A DNA stretch of 64,000 nucleotides, from contig JAUTXW010000952.1 of assembly GCA_030620095.1 (NCBI GenBank), forward strand, positions 516,001 through 580,000. Direction: 5' to 3'. This document shows positions 34,550-46,870 of this stretch, piece after piece (within the stretch, counting starts at the first letter, position 1; each line of letters opens with the position of its first letter). Below the pieces are notes generated by a model, which saw only the letters and a list, made by a program, of their open reading frames with translations, was not told where the DNA came from and did not search any database. This DNA is from Kuschelorhynchus macadamiae. Lineage: Eukaryota > Arthropoda > Insecta > Coleoptera > Curculionidae. The position numbers and the translations under genes are program-made.

Positions 34550-36025
34550 TATAATAATAATAATAAACACGTTTATTATTCCAAACCGTAGGTATTACAA
34601 ATATTAATAAAAAAACTTCCTAGAGGAATAATGGGCTAGTTGCAGCCTCCTGCACAATGGGAGGTGCTGTTGAAGCCCACAACTTAACATCTAATGATAA
34701 AGAAATATTCAAGTTTTAATTTAACAACTAAACGGTACAAATCAAATAATTATATAATTTCTTTATAATTTTTAATAACAATAAACGTAATCTAGCCTAA
34801 TCTGAGATGAGAGACAAGAAGACACAAAAAGTAGAAAGAAAGAATAAAAAGAGAGAAGGGAAGAGAGAGAGAGAGAGAGAGAGAAACAAAACAAAAAACT
34901 TAGAAACAAGGTTTACAATAGAGATTTGACATAAACAAAACGAATGTCAGTAATAATGTATGCTATCCACAACAAAGGATCTTTATTACAGCGAGATCAA
35001 TTTTCTTTTAAATGTTCTTTTAAAGGATATGATTTAGTCTAAAAAGTTGTTTATTTTAAATTTATTGATTAAGGAGGCAATCTGATATGAACAACATTTT
35101 TTAAATAATTCTTTGTTATGAAAAGATATAGTTAATAGATGTTGTCTACAAATATTTATATTATGGACATCTGTGCAATATTAAGTTTATTGTGGAGGTG
35201 GAAGTGGGGCATTTGTATTTTCTGAATTTTTCTTGTTTCTACTGAATCTAAAAATGGGCCATAGACACTATCTGCATAGTTAAAGTGGGACAAAATGAGC
35301 GTATCAGATAACTGCCTTTGAGAATAAATTAACTTTAACATTGAAAATGTTCTCTTTAAGCATAAGGTTACATGCTCTCTAAATTTTAATGGTGTATCAA
35401 TTACAAGCCCTAAATTTTTTGTTGAATTTTTAAACAAGATTGGGTCGTCTCCTAATGTAATGTTAATTTTCTCGATAAGCGAATCACACACATTTTCACT
35501 ACAGAATATCAAGGACCAGACTTATTTGGGTTAACTTTCAGCAAGTGATCATGAAAAGTAGACAATAGTTTACCTAAGACATCATCGATTTGGCGTGCAA
35601 TTGTTTCAGCCTAACTGGGCTTAAAATATGCATATACTTAAGTGTCGTCGGCATATAGATGATACTGGCAATATTGCAGAGAATTAACAAAATTGAAAGT
35701 AAAGATGCGATAGAGAAGAGAGTCCAAAACACTTCCCTGTGGAACGCCGGCTATAACATTGAGAGTTTTGGAAATCTCTCCGTTAAAAATCACCCTCTGA
35801 GCTCTGTTCGATAAAAAAATAACACTAGCGAGATGCAGTTTTGCTAAATCCTATATATTTTAATATAGCCATCAAACCACCATCTTGTATGCATACCGAA
35901 TGCTTTCGTATAATCGAGTAGCTTGGCTATTATCTTGGGCACTCACCCCGTCATCCAGAACGTCGGATAATCCCGTAGAACAACTGTACCCACCCCTAAA
36001 TCCAGATTGTTTTCATGGAATTATA
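34550..36025 (-). mobile_element. LINE (non-LTR retrotransposon), 3' half with tail
   Basis: Minus-strand element. Its 5' truncation is near 36025 and its 3' end is at 34550, in an (ATT)n tail typical of several insect LINE clades. The reverse transcriptase remnant is at 35050-36025 and a 3' UTR of about 480 bp lies between, including a GA tract at 34866-34884. Insertion is on the opposite strand to the LINE fragments at 3.6, 54.4 and 57.7 kb. Confidence 0.65.
35050..36025 (-). pseudogene. LINE reverse transcriptase, frameshifted
   Basis: In minus-strand order: QSGFRGGYSCSTGLSDVLDD (about 36020-35950), LLDYTKAFG (palm motif with the first catalytic Asp, about 35920), SLVLFFYRTELRG/FLSNRAQRVIF (35840-35790), VIAGVPQGSVLDSLLYRIFT (35755-35700), YHLYADDT (35665-35640, catalytic YADD intact), LLKVNPNKSGP (35545-35515), then the thumb TKNLGLVIDTPLKFREHV and SHFNYADSVYGPFLDS (35430-35250). 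Motif style suggests the CR1/Jockey group. Several frameshifts and a stop after YADDT mean it is dead. A ricin- or RNase-H-type domain is not seen. Confidence 0.8.
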
Positions 36026-36959
36026 TTGTTGTTTGATACATATGTTGAGATTTGGGTTCCCATGACTTTTTTCAACATTTTTGAAAATAAGAGTAATATT
36101 AGCTGTCTTTGTGCGTTATGAAAAACAATAGTATGCATTATTTTTTAAAGGCAAATAATTTTCTTCCGATAAAGACAAAATATATTGGTAATCTTTTCCG
36201 CGGAACTGGAATCTTATTTATTATCTGAAAATACTATAAAAATAATCCGAAAATGTGTCTATTTTGTATCGAAATCTCAAATTAGTATCTGCTCGGCTAT
36301 AATTATCGCTAGTACATATCTGCAAAACGATAATAAACAAGGACACCTCTCAAAAATGTTTACTAAAATTTCAATAAAAACGAACATTTTTAGGTATTTT
36401 AGACCTCGTTAAAGCGAACTTAATATGTTTTTTTTAATCAGATTAAACACACATCCGATACATTGCTTACTAGTAATTCATCCAATTTTTCTTGACAGCG
36501 TCGTATGATTCATCAGTGTAAGAACTGTAGTCAAAAAGAGTATATAAACGCTAAAACACCATCATAAAGGACGTTGAGACGTATGTGTCATCCATTTTCA
36601 GGTAGTTCTCCAGTCAGTTGAACTAGAAAATCAGCGGATATAGTAACCAGCTTTTAAAAACGACGGATTATTTATAAAACTAGTGACCACATACCTTTGT
36701 TTAGTTTATTAAAAACATAAATATATTATTAAATTCTCGGACAGTATGGTTAACACAATATGGATCAAGTTAAAAAATAGACGCATTTCTGTGTAAGCTT
36801 ACACAAAACAGAAGAAAACTGATTAAAAACTTCGAATGAGAGGGTCGTGTTATGTATTATATTATATATTAGTTATAGTACCCATTGTAGGTATATGCTT
36901 GCCATGTTAATTAATAAAGGTTAGTTCTCAAATAATACTTGTCAATACTATGAAGCGGT
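36026..36959. other. AT-rich DNA, no gene seen
   Basis: No recognisable repeat or coding content. A CCATTTTCAGGTAG word near 36590 is acceptor-like but leads to no open exon. Confidence 0.4.
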
Positions 36960-37080
36960 GGTTATTTTTTTACAGAGCTGTTTATCCCAGCACAGTTTAT
37001 TTTCCAGGTAAATGTCCAAAAATTGTACATACTGTACTTGTACCGATTTGCTAATAAGTTCATTTGACCTTTCCTAAAAT
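36960..37080 (-). pseudogene. Small LINE reverse transcriptase fragment
   Basis: The minus strand reads VQYVQFLDIYLENKLCWDKQ, matching the thumb segment of LINE reverse transcriptases (usually FLGVxLDxxLxW). About 40 codons only. Confidence 0.45.
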
Positions 37081-37213
37081 AAAAAGAATAATGATATATA
37101 TATGATTTTTGTATTTCAATTGTCACAAACGTTTTCCTTCGACCTGATGGCACGAGATTTTGAAATAAAAAATTATTATCATTATTAATATCATCTTGTA
37201 TATAATAACGAGA

Positions 37214-38122
37214 TATACAGGGTCTATCAAATTAAGTGCGCATTATTACTAACTGGTTTATTACAGAAGCTACAAAGTCAATACATTTTCAGCATTTTTT
37301 AACACAGCTTTTATTGCCTTCGAAACTGTTCTGCCATCGGTAGATGTTACAATCCGCCTAATATTATGTTGAAGTTCGTCTAATGTCAAATATCTTTATT
37401 TATATACCTCAAATACTATATACGTCAAATACTGGCTCAATTATTTTGCTGCATGTTAGACCACACCACACATTAATACTGAATTGACATAAACATTAAT
37501 ACCGAATTGATAACAAATGGTCCGATTCGTTGGTCATCAAGATCGCCTGACATTAGACTTTTACTTTTAAGGTTAAGTCAAAGAAGAGGTATATAAAAAG
37601 AAATATCTGACATTAGATGAACTTCAAGTTAATATTAGGCGCATTGTAACATCTATCGATGGCAGAAGAGTTTTGAAGACAAGAAAAGCTGAGTTAAAAA
37701 AACGAAAATTGTATTGAAGAAAACGGATAAATTTAAATTTTTATTATTCCTTACTTAATTAAAATACTAAGTAAAAGAAAACATAAAATAAAGTTTTATT
37801 TTAAAAATACATAGCATTCTTTATCTAAAAGCAAAATACATGAATAACTAGGTTATCTTCAATTTTAGGCCAGTAATGCATATAAACTTTTTTGTTCAGT
37901 AGAAGATGTGCCATCGAAACAGTAAAACATATACAGGGTGTCCCATTAAAAAAAATACTATTTTTTAAATTTAATCAGAGACGCGATGTTCGGCAGATTT
38001 TCTTTTTCTACTATTTTAATCACAATAAAAAATACCACTAATTTGCTAATTTAACCGTCTTTGTAGCTCCCGTAATAAACAAGTTAGTATTAGTGCGCAC
38101 TTAATTTGGTAAACCCTGTATA
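37214..38122. mobile_element. Fold-back element built from two mariner 3' ends
   Basis: The ends are inverted copies of about 65 bp: TATACAGGGTCTATCAAATT, AAGTGCGC and TTTATTAC-AGAAGCTACAAAG against their inverses at 38040-38122. The transposase tail occurs twice in opposite directions: minus at 37400-37275 (TLDELQHNIRRIVTS-like, TDGRTVSKAIKAVL-like) and plus at 37590-37700 (KYLTLDELQVNIRRIVTSID). The plus arm also keeps NGPIRWSSRSPDI (37515-37555), the start of the third-Asp block. No intact enzyme. Confidence 0.6.
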
Positions 38123-40864
38123 ATAATGTCTGCAAAGCACTTTTCACAAGAAAGTAATATGCCATAAGTCACGTGGTACAAAATCTGGTATTCAAATGTG
38201 TTTAAATACATGTCAAACACATCAAAAGCACCCTTGTTAAACAAAATATAATTGAATTAAATTAATTATCTTTTTAATTTTATAAACGCTCATTAGTCAT
38301 TTTAGACTTCATAATTCGAGGGTTTCTTCAATTAAAATTTAATTGAAAATACGTCCATCTGTTATGAAGCCCTCGATATGATTTCACTTATCAGTGCGCA
38401 AAAATAAGCCGGTTTAAATTAAATTAATTTGATCCAACAATTTAAAATCTTCGCTAAACCCATTAGTAACTTACCCCGACTTTTTTCGGCGTACAAGATT
38501 TCGTATGAAAGTAGAAGCGTACAAAGATTTATGGTGGAAAATTTTTGAAATGACACGTGTTCAGCTTGCAATTTTTGTAAAGTTTCCTAAAATTAGATCA
38601 ATAAAACCAATATTTATAAAGCATTTATGACATAAAGCAGGTGCATCGTTTAAATGCACGAGGAGTTTATTTGGACGAGTTATTAGCTATAAAACAATAA
38701 TACCCGTATTAAATTCTCGGCAATATCACCATGGCTCAGGAGCGCAAATTTTTGTCGGTTGGGCGTTAACTATAATACCCTCAAAATGGTGATTCAAGAT
38801 GATGCTATGTATGTAGAGATCAGGGAGGAGAAAGTAACACAGATAGTTAAAATTCCATTTGTCAAACATTCTGTCTGACTTGCTGATTTGGAGATAAGTA
38901 AAATCGTGATGTAATAACAACTGAAGTTCAGTGCTCAGATCTCATGGAGTAAAGATCCCAGAAGTTGCCTTGTGCAATCGAAGGCGAAACGTCGGATAGT
39001 AATTCCAATTTGACACGATAATCCCAAGAATCATGATTTCTTAATGTAAATTGATGTAGTACAACTTGCTGCAAAATCTCGTTTAGTTTTAAATATGTAG
39101 ACTGTGTTGTTCAACAAATATCAAATTGAAACCTCTGGTCTGTTGATATTCTTCACAGAACATTTGGAAATGTTATCTAAGGTTGGGGACAAGAATATCA
39201 GTTTATTGAAATACCGAACAGCTCAAAGGATTTTTTGAACTTAAGTGCTCGAAGAATTTCCAATTTCAGAAATTTTTAGTTAATGGTTGTAGCGGAGATT
39301 GGCTGCCATTTTGACAAGAAAAAACGCGGCTTTTTCCGCAAACAACCATATGTGTTATGTACAGGCAAGAGATCAATAAATACCTTAGTTGTTTTGCTAA
39401 CATTAGAACAATGATGATTTTGTTCCTGAACTATTGTCGTTTGGTTTACCAATAATGGCTGGTAATATAATAAAGTCGCTTAACCTTAAACTGTGTACGT
39501 GGTTAACACATTTTAATATCAAAGGTTGGAATACGCGTGATGTATTATTAACAGGTCTATATTGTTTTCATAGCATTTAGATATATTAGATACATATTGT
39601 TAAACGTCAATAAGTATTTAGTTTCAAAACAAACGCCTACACCTTCTCACATATGTAAAATTTATTCTGATTCTTTTGTCATCGTTTTGGGATACAATTA
39701 AATATACCGAGTAAAAGATTTCAGTTCACACTAAAATTCAATATGCAGGGATTGAAATGAGTTTACTATTCATAAATGAACAGTCAAATATTTGTTAATT
39801 CTGAAATATTGGCCGTCGTTACACAATTTTCGAGAGGGGAACAAAATAAATACTATATTAACAGAAATATATATTTTAAAAAGAGATAAGGAGGCTAACA
39901 GTTTTTCTACCCTGATGTTATAAAGCGTTGCAAAAACGAGAAGTAACAAAAAGATGAAAATGTATCACTCTGAAGACTATGGGGACCCCCCTTTACCGTA
40001 TCTTCAAATCTAAGGAATAACTTTAATTTCGATCTGATGATAAATTTTGTTGACTAGAATTTTAAATAAATAATACTTGGTAAATATCTTTCCACTAAAT
40101 TTTGGATTATATTATTTACTGCATTTTATATTTCTTACAGTCGTCCCACATCAATCGTCGTTTTCAACAACTTTCAGCAAAAGCTACGCAATATATTACC
40201 TTAGCCTCGTCCAAATTGCAGATTTTCGTCTTTTCGACCTACTTCTTTATTTGATCTATAAATTAAATTTCCTAAGCGGTGATATATAAGAAAAAGGTGT
40301 ACATGAATTACTTACTAAGACGTCAGAGTTTAAGAAATATAGCAATTTTTTCAAAGGTCGCATGTCGAAATTTGATTTTAATCTGATTTCGAAAAACTGA
40401 GAGCACTAGGGATATATAATAACACAAGTACTTTGGAAATAATCAAATGTAAATAAACTACCAGACAGATAACTCTAAGGTCAAAGGTAGATATCATTAA
40501 ACTACTAAAAAAGGCAACATCACTTGATGCAACAATTAAAGGGGGATAACACAACTGACAAGTATAAGCAAACATACATACACAGGGTTCTGACGAATTA
40601 TCTTAGAACGTCAATCTTTAAAAATTTGTAGACTTAGATATATACAGTAGGATGGGATAGACAAGAGGATAAACAAAAAAACTGAAAGTTATTAAACAAA
40701 AGTTATTCTTCATAAAAGTTTTTGTTTGTCGAAAAAATAGGCAAGTTAGATCAGTTAGAAGCAAGTGCCTCTCCATTATCGCCGAAATAAGTATTTTCAG
40801 CATGGTGAGTGTCCTGTCGATTATGCTGCATAAGTAAGGAATTGGCTCAATTACAAATTTGGAA
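38123..40864. other. Mostly featureless, with retroelement scraps
   Basis: Around 38940-39010 a GAAGTTGCCTTGTGCAATCG hairpin-like stretch followed by AAGGCGAAACGTCGGATAG resembles the linker seen near Penelope-like or other retroelements, but no domain accompanies it. ORFs at 38726-38920 (minus) and 40077-40289 (plus) are unrecognised. No gene is called. Confidence 0.35.
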
Positions 40865-41135
40865 ATCAATAGGTGGGCGGCGGTGGTCCAATTTTGTGGC
40901 CCCCTAGGAGTCCCGATTTGACAATCTGTGATGTTTTCTGGGGGCGCCTTAAACAACTGACATATGAAAGATTCGTTAAAAATATATTTTATCAATTTCG
41001 TCGTCCGTCTGTTGATCTCTCTATATGTCAGCTCATGATTCATATCTTAAAAAACTATTCATTCTTAAAAAAGCGGATTCATATCTTAAAAAAGCCATTC
41101 GCAGACGAAGCAGCACTATTTGGTATAACCTAGCT
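40865..41135 (+). pseudogene. Mariner-like transposase C-terminal fragment
   Basis: Reads GGGGPILWPPRSPDLTICDV and FWGRLKQLTYERF. SPDLT-x-x-D-x-F-x-WG is the block with the third catalytic Asp. Upstream catalytic blocks are absent. The strongly coding-looking minus-strand frame at 40618-41043 is its shadow. Confidence 0.65.
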
Positions 41136-42791
41136 ACATGCAAAATGGCCAAAACTTTTAAATCCCCACAAATTAGCTATTTATATCTTTCATATTGTAT
41201 AGTTTCCAGTAACAATTTCAAATCACTATACGGTTATTCATGTGGACTGCATGACTAATTGGGATTTATTTTCATTATAGAGTAACACAGCTTTAAGACT
41301 ACTTTTGATAAATCAATAAAAAAGTCTCCAGTCTTCTGGATTACAGTCCAGATTTAAAGCTGCCATTAATCCCTTAATGTCTCTACAGGCTACCAACTTA
41401 TTTTACATGTTAAAAAATGATGTTTAGTTTTTCTGACGGCTTCGGTACACAGTAACTTTTATTTCGTCTTGGCTTCAAATTTTCCGATTGGCTTCAAATT
41501 TTGACCAACAAATTAAGAGTCATGGAACAATATTTAAAACATTTTGTTGACTGGTGACTGGTAAAGGGTAATTAAGTAATTTCAATTTTTTACTTGAAAA
41601 TCTGGAATTAGAATTCTTCAAACTTCTAAAAAACTTTATTATTTAACATTTTGCCTTGAAACTATAAAAAAGTCGACTTTACTTTTCACGAAGTTTTATG
41701 TTTTTGTATTTTTCGAATAAAAGCAAATAAAGTTTCTTATCGCAAATCCTATTTTTTCGACACGAAAACACTTTTATGAAGAATAACTTTTTTTAATATC
41801 TTTCAGTTTTTGGTTCACTGGCCTGTTGCCTAGAATATGTGCTTCGTTGCAAATTTATAAATATAACAAAGTTTAAGTAAGGCAAAAATTTATTTAATAA
41901 ACGATTCAGAGGGCATGAAACATCTATGCAATAGACATCGGGCATGATACCATTTTTTGTTAAAAACTGAAGAAATGCAGAAATTTTATTTTAGATAGCC
42001 ATGCAAGAGCTCCAGGGTCATTGTCCTTACCCCTTAATGCGCCTCTGATATGATTCATGATTGTATTCTTCTGTTTATAATACATTTTTATGAACATATT
42101 CAACCAACGACTACCTAATTAATTAGTTGTATAAAAATATAATCTCTGCTATAACAAAATATTAAATTTAAAAACATTTTTTATTTATTTATAAACATTA
42201 CATATTGTACAGACATTTTTTATTAATATGTTTGTATATTTTTAGTTGCCTGTCAAAACAGAAACCCAAATTCCTTTGGCTATGTGAACATGAATTTTGC
42301 AATATACACCATTGCATAAAATTAAATAAGTTTTCACCGTTTTGCTTTCATTCATAGGAGATGGTTAATGAGTCGGTATTCTAATCTCACGAAGCAAACA
42401 GTAACTTATTAACGGTTCCTAAGACGAAATAATAAATATTTCAAGTTTGGTAAGACATAATTCCAAGAACAATGATCTCTTTATGGATGAAATATTTTTT
42501 TTTGTATATTAGCAGAATGGCCTAATCCTAATTCAAAAAGCAAAAACCTTATGTTAAATTGTTTTAAAATATTTGATAAATGTTAGCTATTCTATTGCTT
42601 AAATATAAAAATAAAATAAAGCTAATGAAAATAAAAAGTCTTTGGAGTAAGCAAATTTTCTGCATTTTATAAAATCTCTTTTCTATTTTTTTTAAGTCTA
42701 AAAAGTTATGCAGTAATCCATCATGAAAAATTGCTCAATTTGTTATTAAATTGAAGCATACCATTTAGTCAAATTTATTTTAAATACTAAC
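41136..42791. other. AT-rich DNA with a minisatellite scrap
   Basis: A worn unit of the AACTGGTAA family is near 41460-41600 (GGCTTCAAATTTTGACCAAC, GACTGGTAAAG). Nothing else recognised. Confidence 0.4.
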
Positions 42792-42917
42792 CTTTGTATT
42801 CTTAATTTTATATCTTTTAGAAAAATAATGATAAAAGGGCTTCCTTCGATGTCGTACTTCAAGACACGTATGTAGTTCCTCTCCATGTTTCGATTGAATC
42901 TCTACAACATCCACCAT
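42792..42917 (-). CDS. Candidate alternative first exon (42 codons)
   Basis: ATG at 42917 (A at -3, G at +4) opens MVDVVEIQSKHGEELHTCLE, then VRHRRKPFYHYFSKRYKIKN and TK. A donor G|GTTAGTAT follows at 42791, leaving phase 0. The frame is open upstream for only 12 codons after a stop, so this ATG is a natural start. The last 35 or so residues resemble the exon at 50120-50311: VVEFVEFQS versus MVDVVEIQS, and both end KNTK followed by the same donor. That likeness suggests an exon or gene duplication. Family not recognised. Confidence 0.38.
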
Positions 42918-43119
42918 ACTGAACAATTTCGCACTAAAGGCAGGTTTGCCCTTTCAAATATTTAAAATAAGGTTATAAAAATGTAAGTTATATATTTTTT
43001 TTGAAACTGTTAATAACACAGCACCTTTGTCTAACAATTAATATCAGAAATGTCTCATGTAAACCGGGTTAAAAATGAACTTTATCTATTCTAGTGACGT
43101 CACTTTTACTGGTAACGAT

Positions 43120-43560
43120 TAGTAAGACAAACATTACTTTAGAAGCAGATAAAAATAAAATATTTTAATCGAAAACGGATTAAGATATAGCCAATGAAGA
43201 TATTAGAAGCTGGAGTATATGTTTTCTCAAAAAGATGATATGATTATTTGGATATTATGCGTAATTAAATAAATCTCGGCAATTCAAATTAGAAAAAGAT
43301 AATTTTTTTCACAACCTAAGTTATTTTGATATTAGATTAGATAAAATAAAATTAAAAGAAAAAAAAGCCGTATTATGGAATTAAATTTATATATTTAGTA
43401 CTCGTATAGTTACAGTTACTACAGCTGTATAACTTTTCTTCCTAATGTGGTCCCTCTAACGGATTGAAAAAATATTGCTTTCTTGTTTTCCTGTCCCACA
43501 GAACTGTATCACAGATTGCACCAACAGATGCAAATCCTCTCGTTACGGCGCGGGAACAAT
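43120..43560 (+). repeat. Repeat block R, copy 1
   Basis: Shares with 45093-45540, in the same orientation, AAACATTA, AGAAGCAGATAAAAAT, TTATTTGGATATTATGCGTA, GCCGTATTATGGAATTAAAT and GATGCAAATC, over about 440 bp. Copies have diverged by scattered substitutions and small indels. Confidence 0.75.
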
Positions 43561-44129
43561 TTTTTTTTCAGATTGCATGCACCATCGGCAATACACACTG
43601 CTGGAACTTCGAAGTGCACTAAGGAAATTTTTACCGGAATTTCAAAATGAAATGTTTTCAATACGGATGACGATTCTGAGCTACGGTTTTCGGTCTTTGT
43701 TTGACCAATTCCTAGAGTATGCAGTCCGATAAGATTAGCCTCAGGACTTTATTGCAACCGTCTTATACAGGATGTTATATAAAAGCCTGTCATTTTTTCA
43801 AAAAGTATATTCGACCAGAGCTCTGGAAGATTTCTTTTTTTCTCTGTCCAACCAAAATAATCTAAAGCTAGGTACAAATAGTAAAAACAGTTCCGAGCGG
43901 TTTTGAAAATTTTTCTTCCTTTCGGACAGACAGGGTTTTTTAGAAAAATTGATTTTTTAAAAAATGGTATGCTGAATAAATCCATTTATGGCAATCAGAT
44001 TCAGTACGGTCAGATTATGAAGAGGGTTGGCACCCTTAAGTATTCCACCCGTATATCCCGGAATTTCGGGATCATCAACTTTTTTCGGGAATATTGGATT
44101 AATCTTGATTCTGAATCCAATATCTAATT
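43561..44129. other. No gene supported
   Basis: Overlapping ORFs on both strands at 43749-44127 have no recognisable content. Includes a TACAGGATGTTATAT mariner-like tip at 43767. Confidence 0.35.
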
Positions 44130-45092
44130 TTATTATGTATAATTTATCTATTTTAAATATACAATATGCATTAATTAACAAATCAAAATTAATTTCAATT
44201 TCTAAAATCCGTTTATTCCTAAAATTTAAAGAGAACGCATTACTCAAAACAACAGTTATAACCGAGGTCATAACATACCGAAAAATCTGAATTTTTTTTA
44301 CCCGCAACTTCCCTCGTTATGAATCATGCATTCCTTTTATTAACTATACTAAAGTGTGACCCCATTTTATTCGTACCAAACAGTTTCTACCTATGCAACA
44401 CTTGATTTTTGGGCATAACTTAAAATAATTTAAATAAGTAGTTCTTACAATGATTTTTAATACCGTCATCTTGTTGAATTTGTTCCAGTATATCCCTGTA
44501 TAACATTTAATTTTTGTACAAAACTTGAAGTCCATCGAATAAGAAGATTTTTAGGTTGATTTTTTTAAACATTTTATTTGTCCACCATCATTTTGAATTC
44601 CTATCACAATTTTACCAGTTTATTTCTATATCACACTTAATGTTGCATAAAATCTGAAATCAAACTAATAAGTAGTTTTATTCAGGCCTTTGTTTTGCCA
44701 TCTTGGATTCAGACCAAAATATTACCAGTTCATTTCTATGTATCATTTTTTGTGCAAAATAAAAATGCCGCGAACAGACAGACCGACAGCTGAATGGAAG
44801 TGAAAATAATAAACATAGAGTTATAATAATTAAAAACAGTCACATATTTTTTAAATATGCTTTCAACAAAACTTGAGCGTGTAGAGTGGCATCTCCTAGC
44901 TTATTGCTGTGGCAAATGCACCAACCGAAAAAAACTTCAATGTATTAAGGGATATTAAGAAGGTTATCATAACTGGATTCTAAAGAAATATTTCTTTCTT
45001 AATGACACATAATGCACTTTCTTTCCATTTTGTCTTCTATACAAAGGAGTTTTGGCGCTGATTAAGGTGTCCTCCAATGATTTCTTTTCAGG
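44130..45092 (+). repeat. Repeat block S, copy 1, with minisatellite
   Basis: Pairs with 46853-47960 in the same orientation: AACAACAGTTATAACCGAGG near the start, the minisatellite units at 44345-44800, and TTTCTATACAAAGGAG-like, TTCAATGTATTAAG and ATTTCTTTTCAGGGTT-like words at the end. The minisatellite units carry ACCAGTTTATTTCTAT and TTGCCATCTTGGATTC (orientation opposite to 27.6 kb). Confidence 0.7.
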
Positions 45093-45540
45093 GTTGTTAG
45101 TAAAACAAACATTAATTCAGAAGCAGATAAAAATTAAATATTTTAATTGAAAAATGATTAAGATACAGACAATGCAGATATTAGATGCCCCATGTATAAT
45201 TTTTCCCAAAAAGATTATGTGATTATTTGGATATTATGCGTAATTAAATAAATACCAGCAATTCAAATCAGAAAAAGATATTTTTTTTTAACAAGTTAGG
45301 TTATTTTGATATTACATTAGATAGATAAAATAAAATTAAAGGAAAAAAAACGCCGTATTATGGAATTAAATTTATATATTAAATACTTCTCTTATAGTTT
45401 GCTACAGCTGTATACCTCTTTTTCCGAATGTGGTTCCTCGAGTGGATTGAAAGAATATTGCTTTCTTGTTTTCCTTTCCCGCAGAACACTGTCACAGATT
45501 ACACCACCAGATGCAAATCTTCTCGTTACGAGGCCGGAAC
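45093..45540 (+). repeat. Repeat block R, copy 2
   Basis: Second copy of 43120-43560. It follows directly after block S, so the order here is R1 ... S1-R2 ... LINE ... S2. Confidence 0.75.
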
Positions 45541-45639
45541 TCTACTGAACCAGGAGAGGAAATGTTTATGGTAATATAAAACATAAAAAAAAATGGCAAT
45601 AATATCGTAGTTTAATTTTTTAACTAGATTAATATAAAA

Positions 45640-46870
45640 CTCTCGAGTCATCTAAACACAAAGCCAAATTTTAATTTGTCTACACATTTTGTATATTCAA
45701 AAGATGTTTTTTATATTTTATTTTAAACATACCGAGGCTTAGATTTAAAAATTCAGGTTGCAACGAATTATAATACTGAAACAGCATTATAAGAGAAAGA
45801 CCGCTGAAACATAGCAGTCAGATGATGCGGCATAGTCAATTTATCCTTTTTTCTTACGTTCAGATCATGTACAATATGACGAAATATAAGACTTCCTCTG
45901 ATTGAAGCAGGCGAAGACGAGTGATTAACAATTTTAATTAAAAAGTTACAAAAGTGTAGATTCCTATGAGCATCCCTGTTTAACCAGTATATATCATTAT
46001 ATAAGTGGGAAATGTGTTCAAACTTCTAAATACCATATACAACGTATAAAACAATTTTACACTTTTCGAATCCTAGCTCTACTCTCCTTGTCAAGGCAAA
46101 ATCCATAAACTGTATAACAATAATTAAAATAAGACAGCACTAGTGATTTACAAAGATTTTTTCTTAAATTAGTATTTAACACGTGTCTATTGTTATACAA
46201 GTTTTTTTAAATATTCTTTGAAGCGAAGATCAGTGCCTAATAATATACCTAAATGTTTTGCTAAGTTAACTTGGCATTATTTATAGATATATTAAGATTT
46301 TATTTCAGAAAGTTAACTTCAACTTTGCTCCCAAATACTAACAGACAAGAATTAGAAGAAATTAAATGTAAATTATGCCCTTTAGAAAGTTGACTTAATA
46401 CTCTAAGATCATGATTTACGTAATGCTCTGTCTCGGCGTAGCCCTCGGAGTCAAAACAGAAATACATCTGCGTATTATCTGCAAATACTTGTACTTTACA
46501 GTAAGTTAAAATTTTTAAAATGTCAGACGTGTAAATTGGGAATAATTAGGGACCTAATATAGAATCCTAGGAAACACCAGATAGTATTTCCGCCCTATCC
46601 GAGAACCTGGAAACAGAATCAATGGTCTGGAATATCTTGGTTAAGTATGAGAAAATAAGGAGAGATGCATTAATTTCAAAACCGTAATATTTCAACTTAG
46701 CTACAAGAAAGACGTGACTAATAGTGTCAAAGGCTTTTGAAAAATCTAAGAGTATTAAAATAGTATGCATTTTTTTTATCAGTTTTTAAAGCCACAAAGG
46801 TTCCGGAACGCTTTCTGAAACCACACTGAGTCTGTATTCCATTGTCAATGCAATTATCTATTTTAAATAT
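45640..46870 (-). pseudogene. LINE reverse transcriptase and C-terminus
   Basis: Minus-strand order: TQCGFRKRSG-like (about 46830), LILLDFSKAFDTISHVFLVA (46760-46700, first catalytic Asp), LKYYGFEINASLLIFSYLT, RFSDRAEILSGVS then QGSILGPL (46600-46560), VFADNTQMYFCFDSEGYAE (46490-46430, YADD changed to FADN), LLVFGSKVEVNFL, then SLVLSYFNYCYTVYGFCLDK (46150-46090) and a C-terminal tail with IRGSLIFRHIVHDLNVRKKG near 45850. The catalytic second Asp is replaced by Asn, so it could not polymerise even if the frame were whole. The 5' end abuts block S copy 2. CR1/Jockey-like by motif style. Confidence 0.8.

Noticed and set aside
40618..41043. 141-codon minus-strand ORF
   Set aside because: Antisense shadow of the mariner transposase fragment on the plus strand, where SPDLT and FWG motifs lie.
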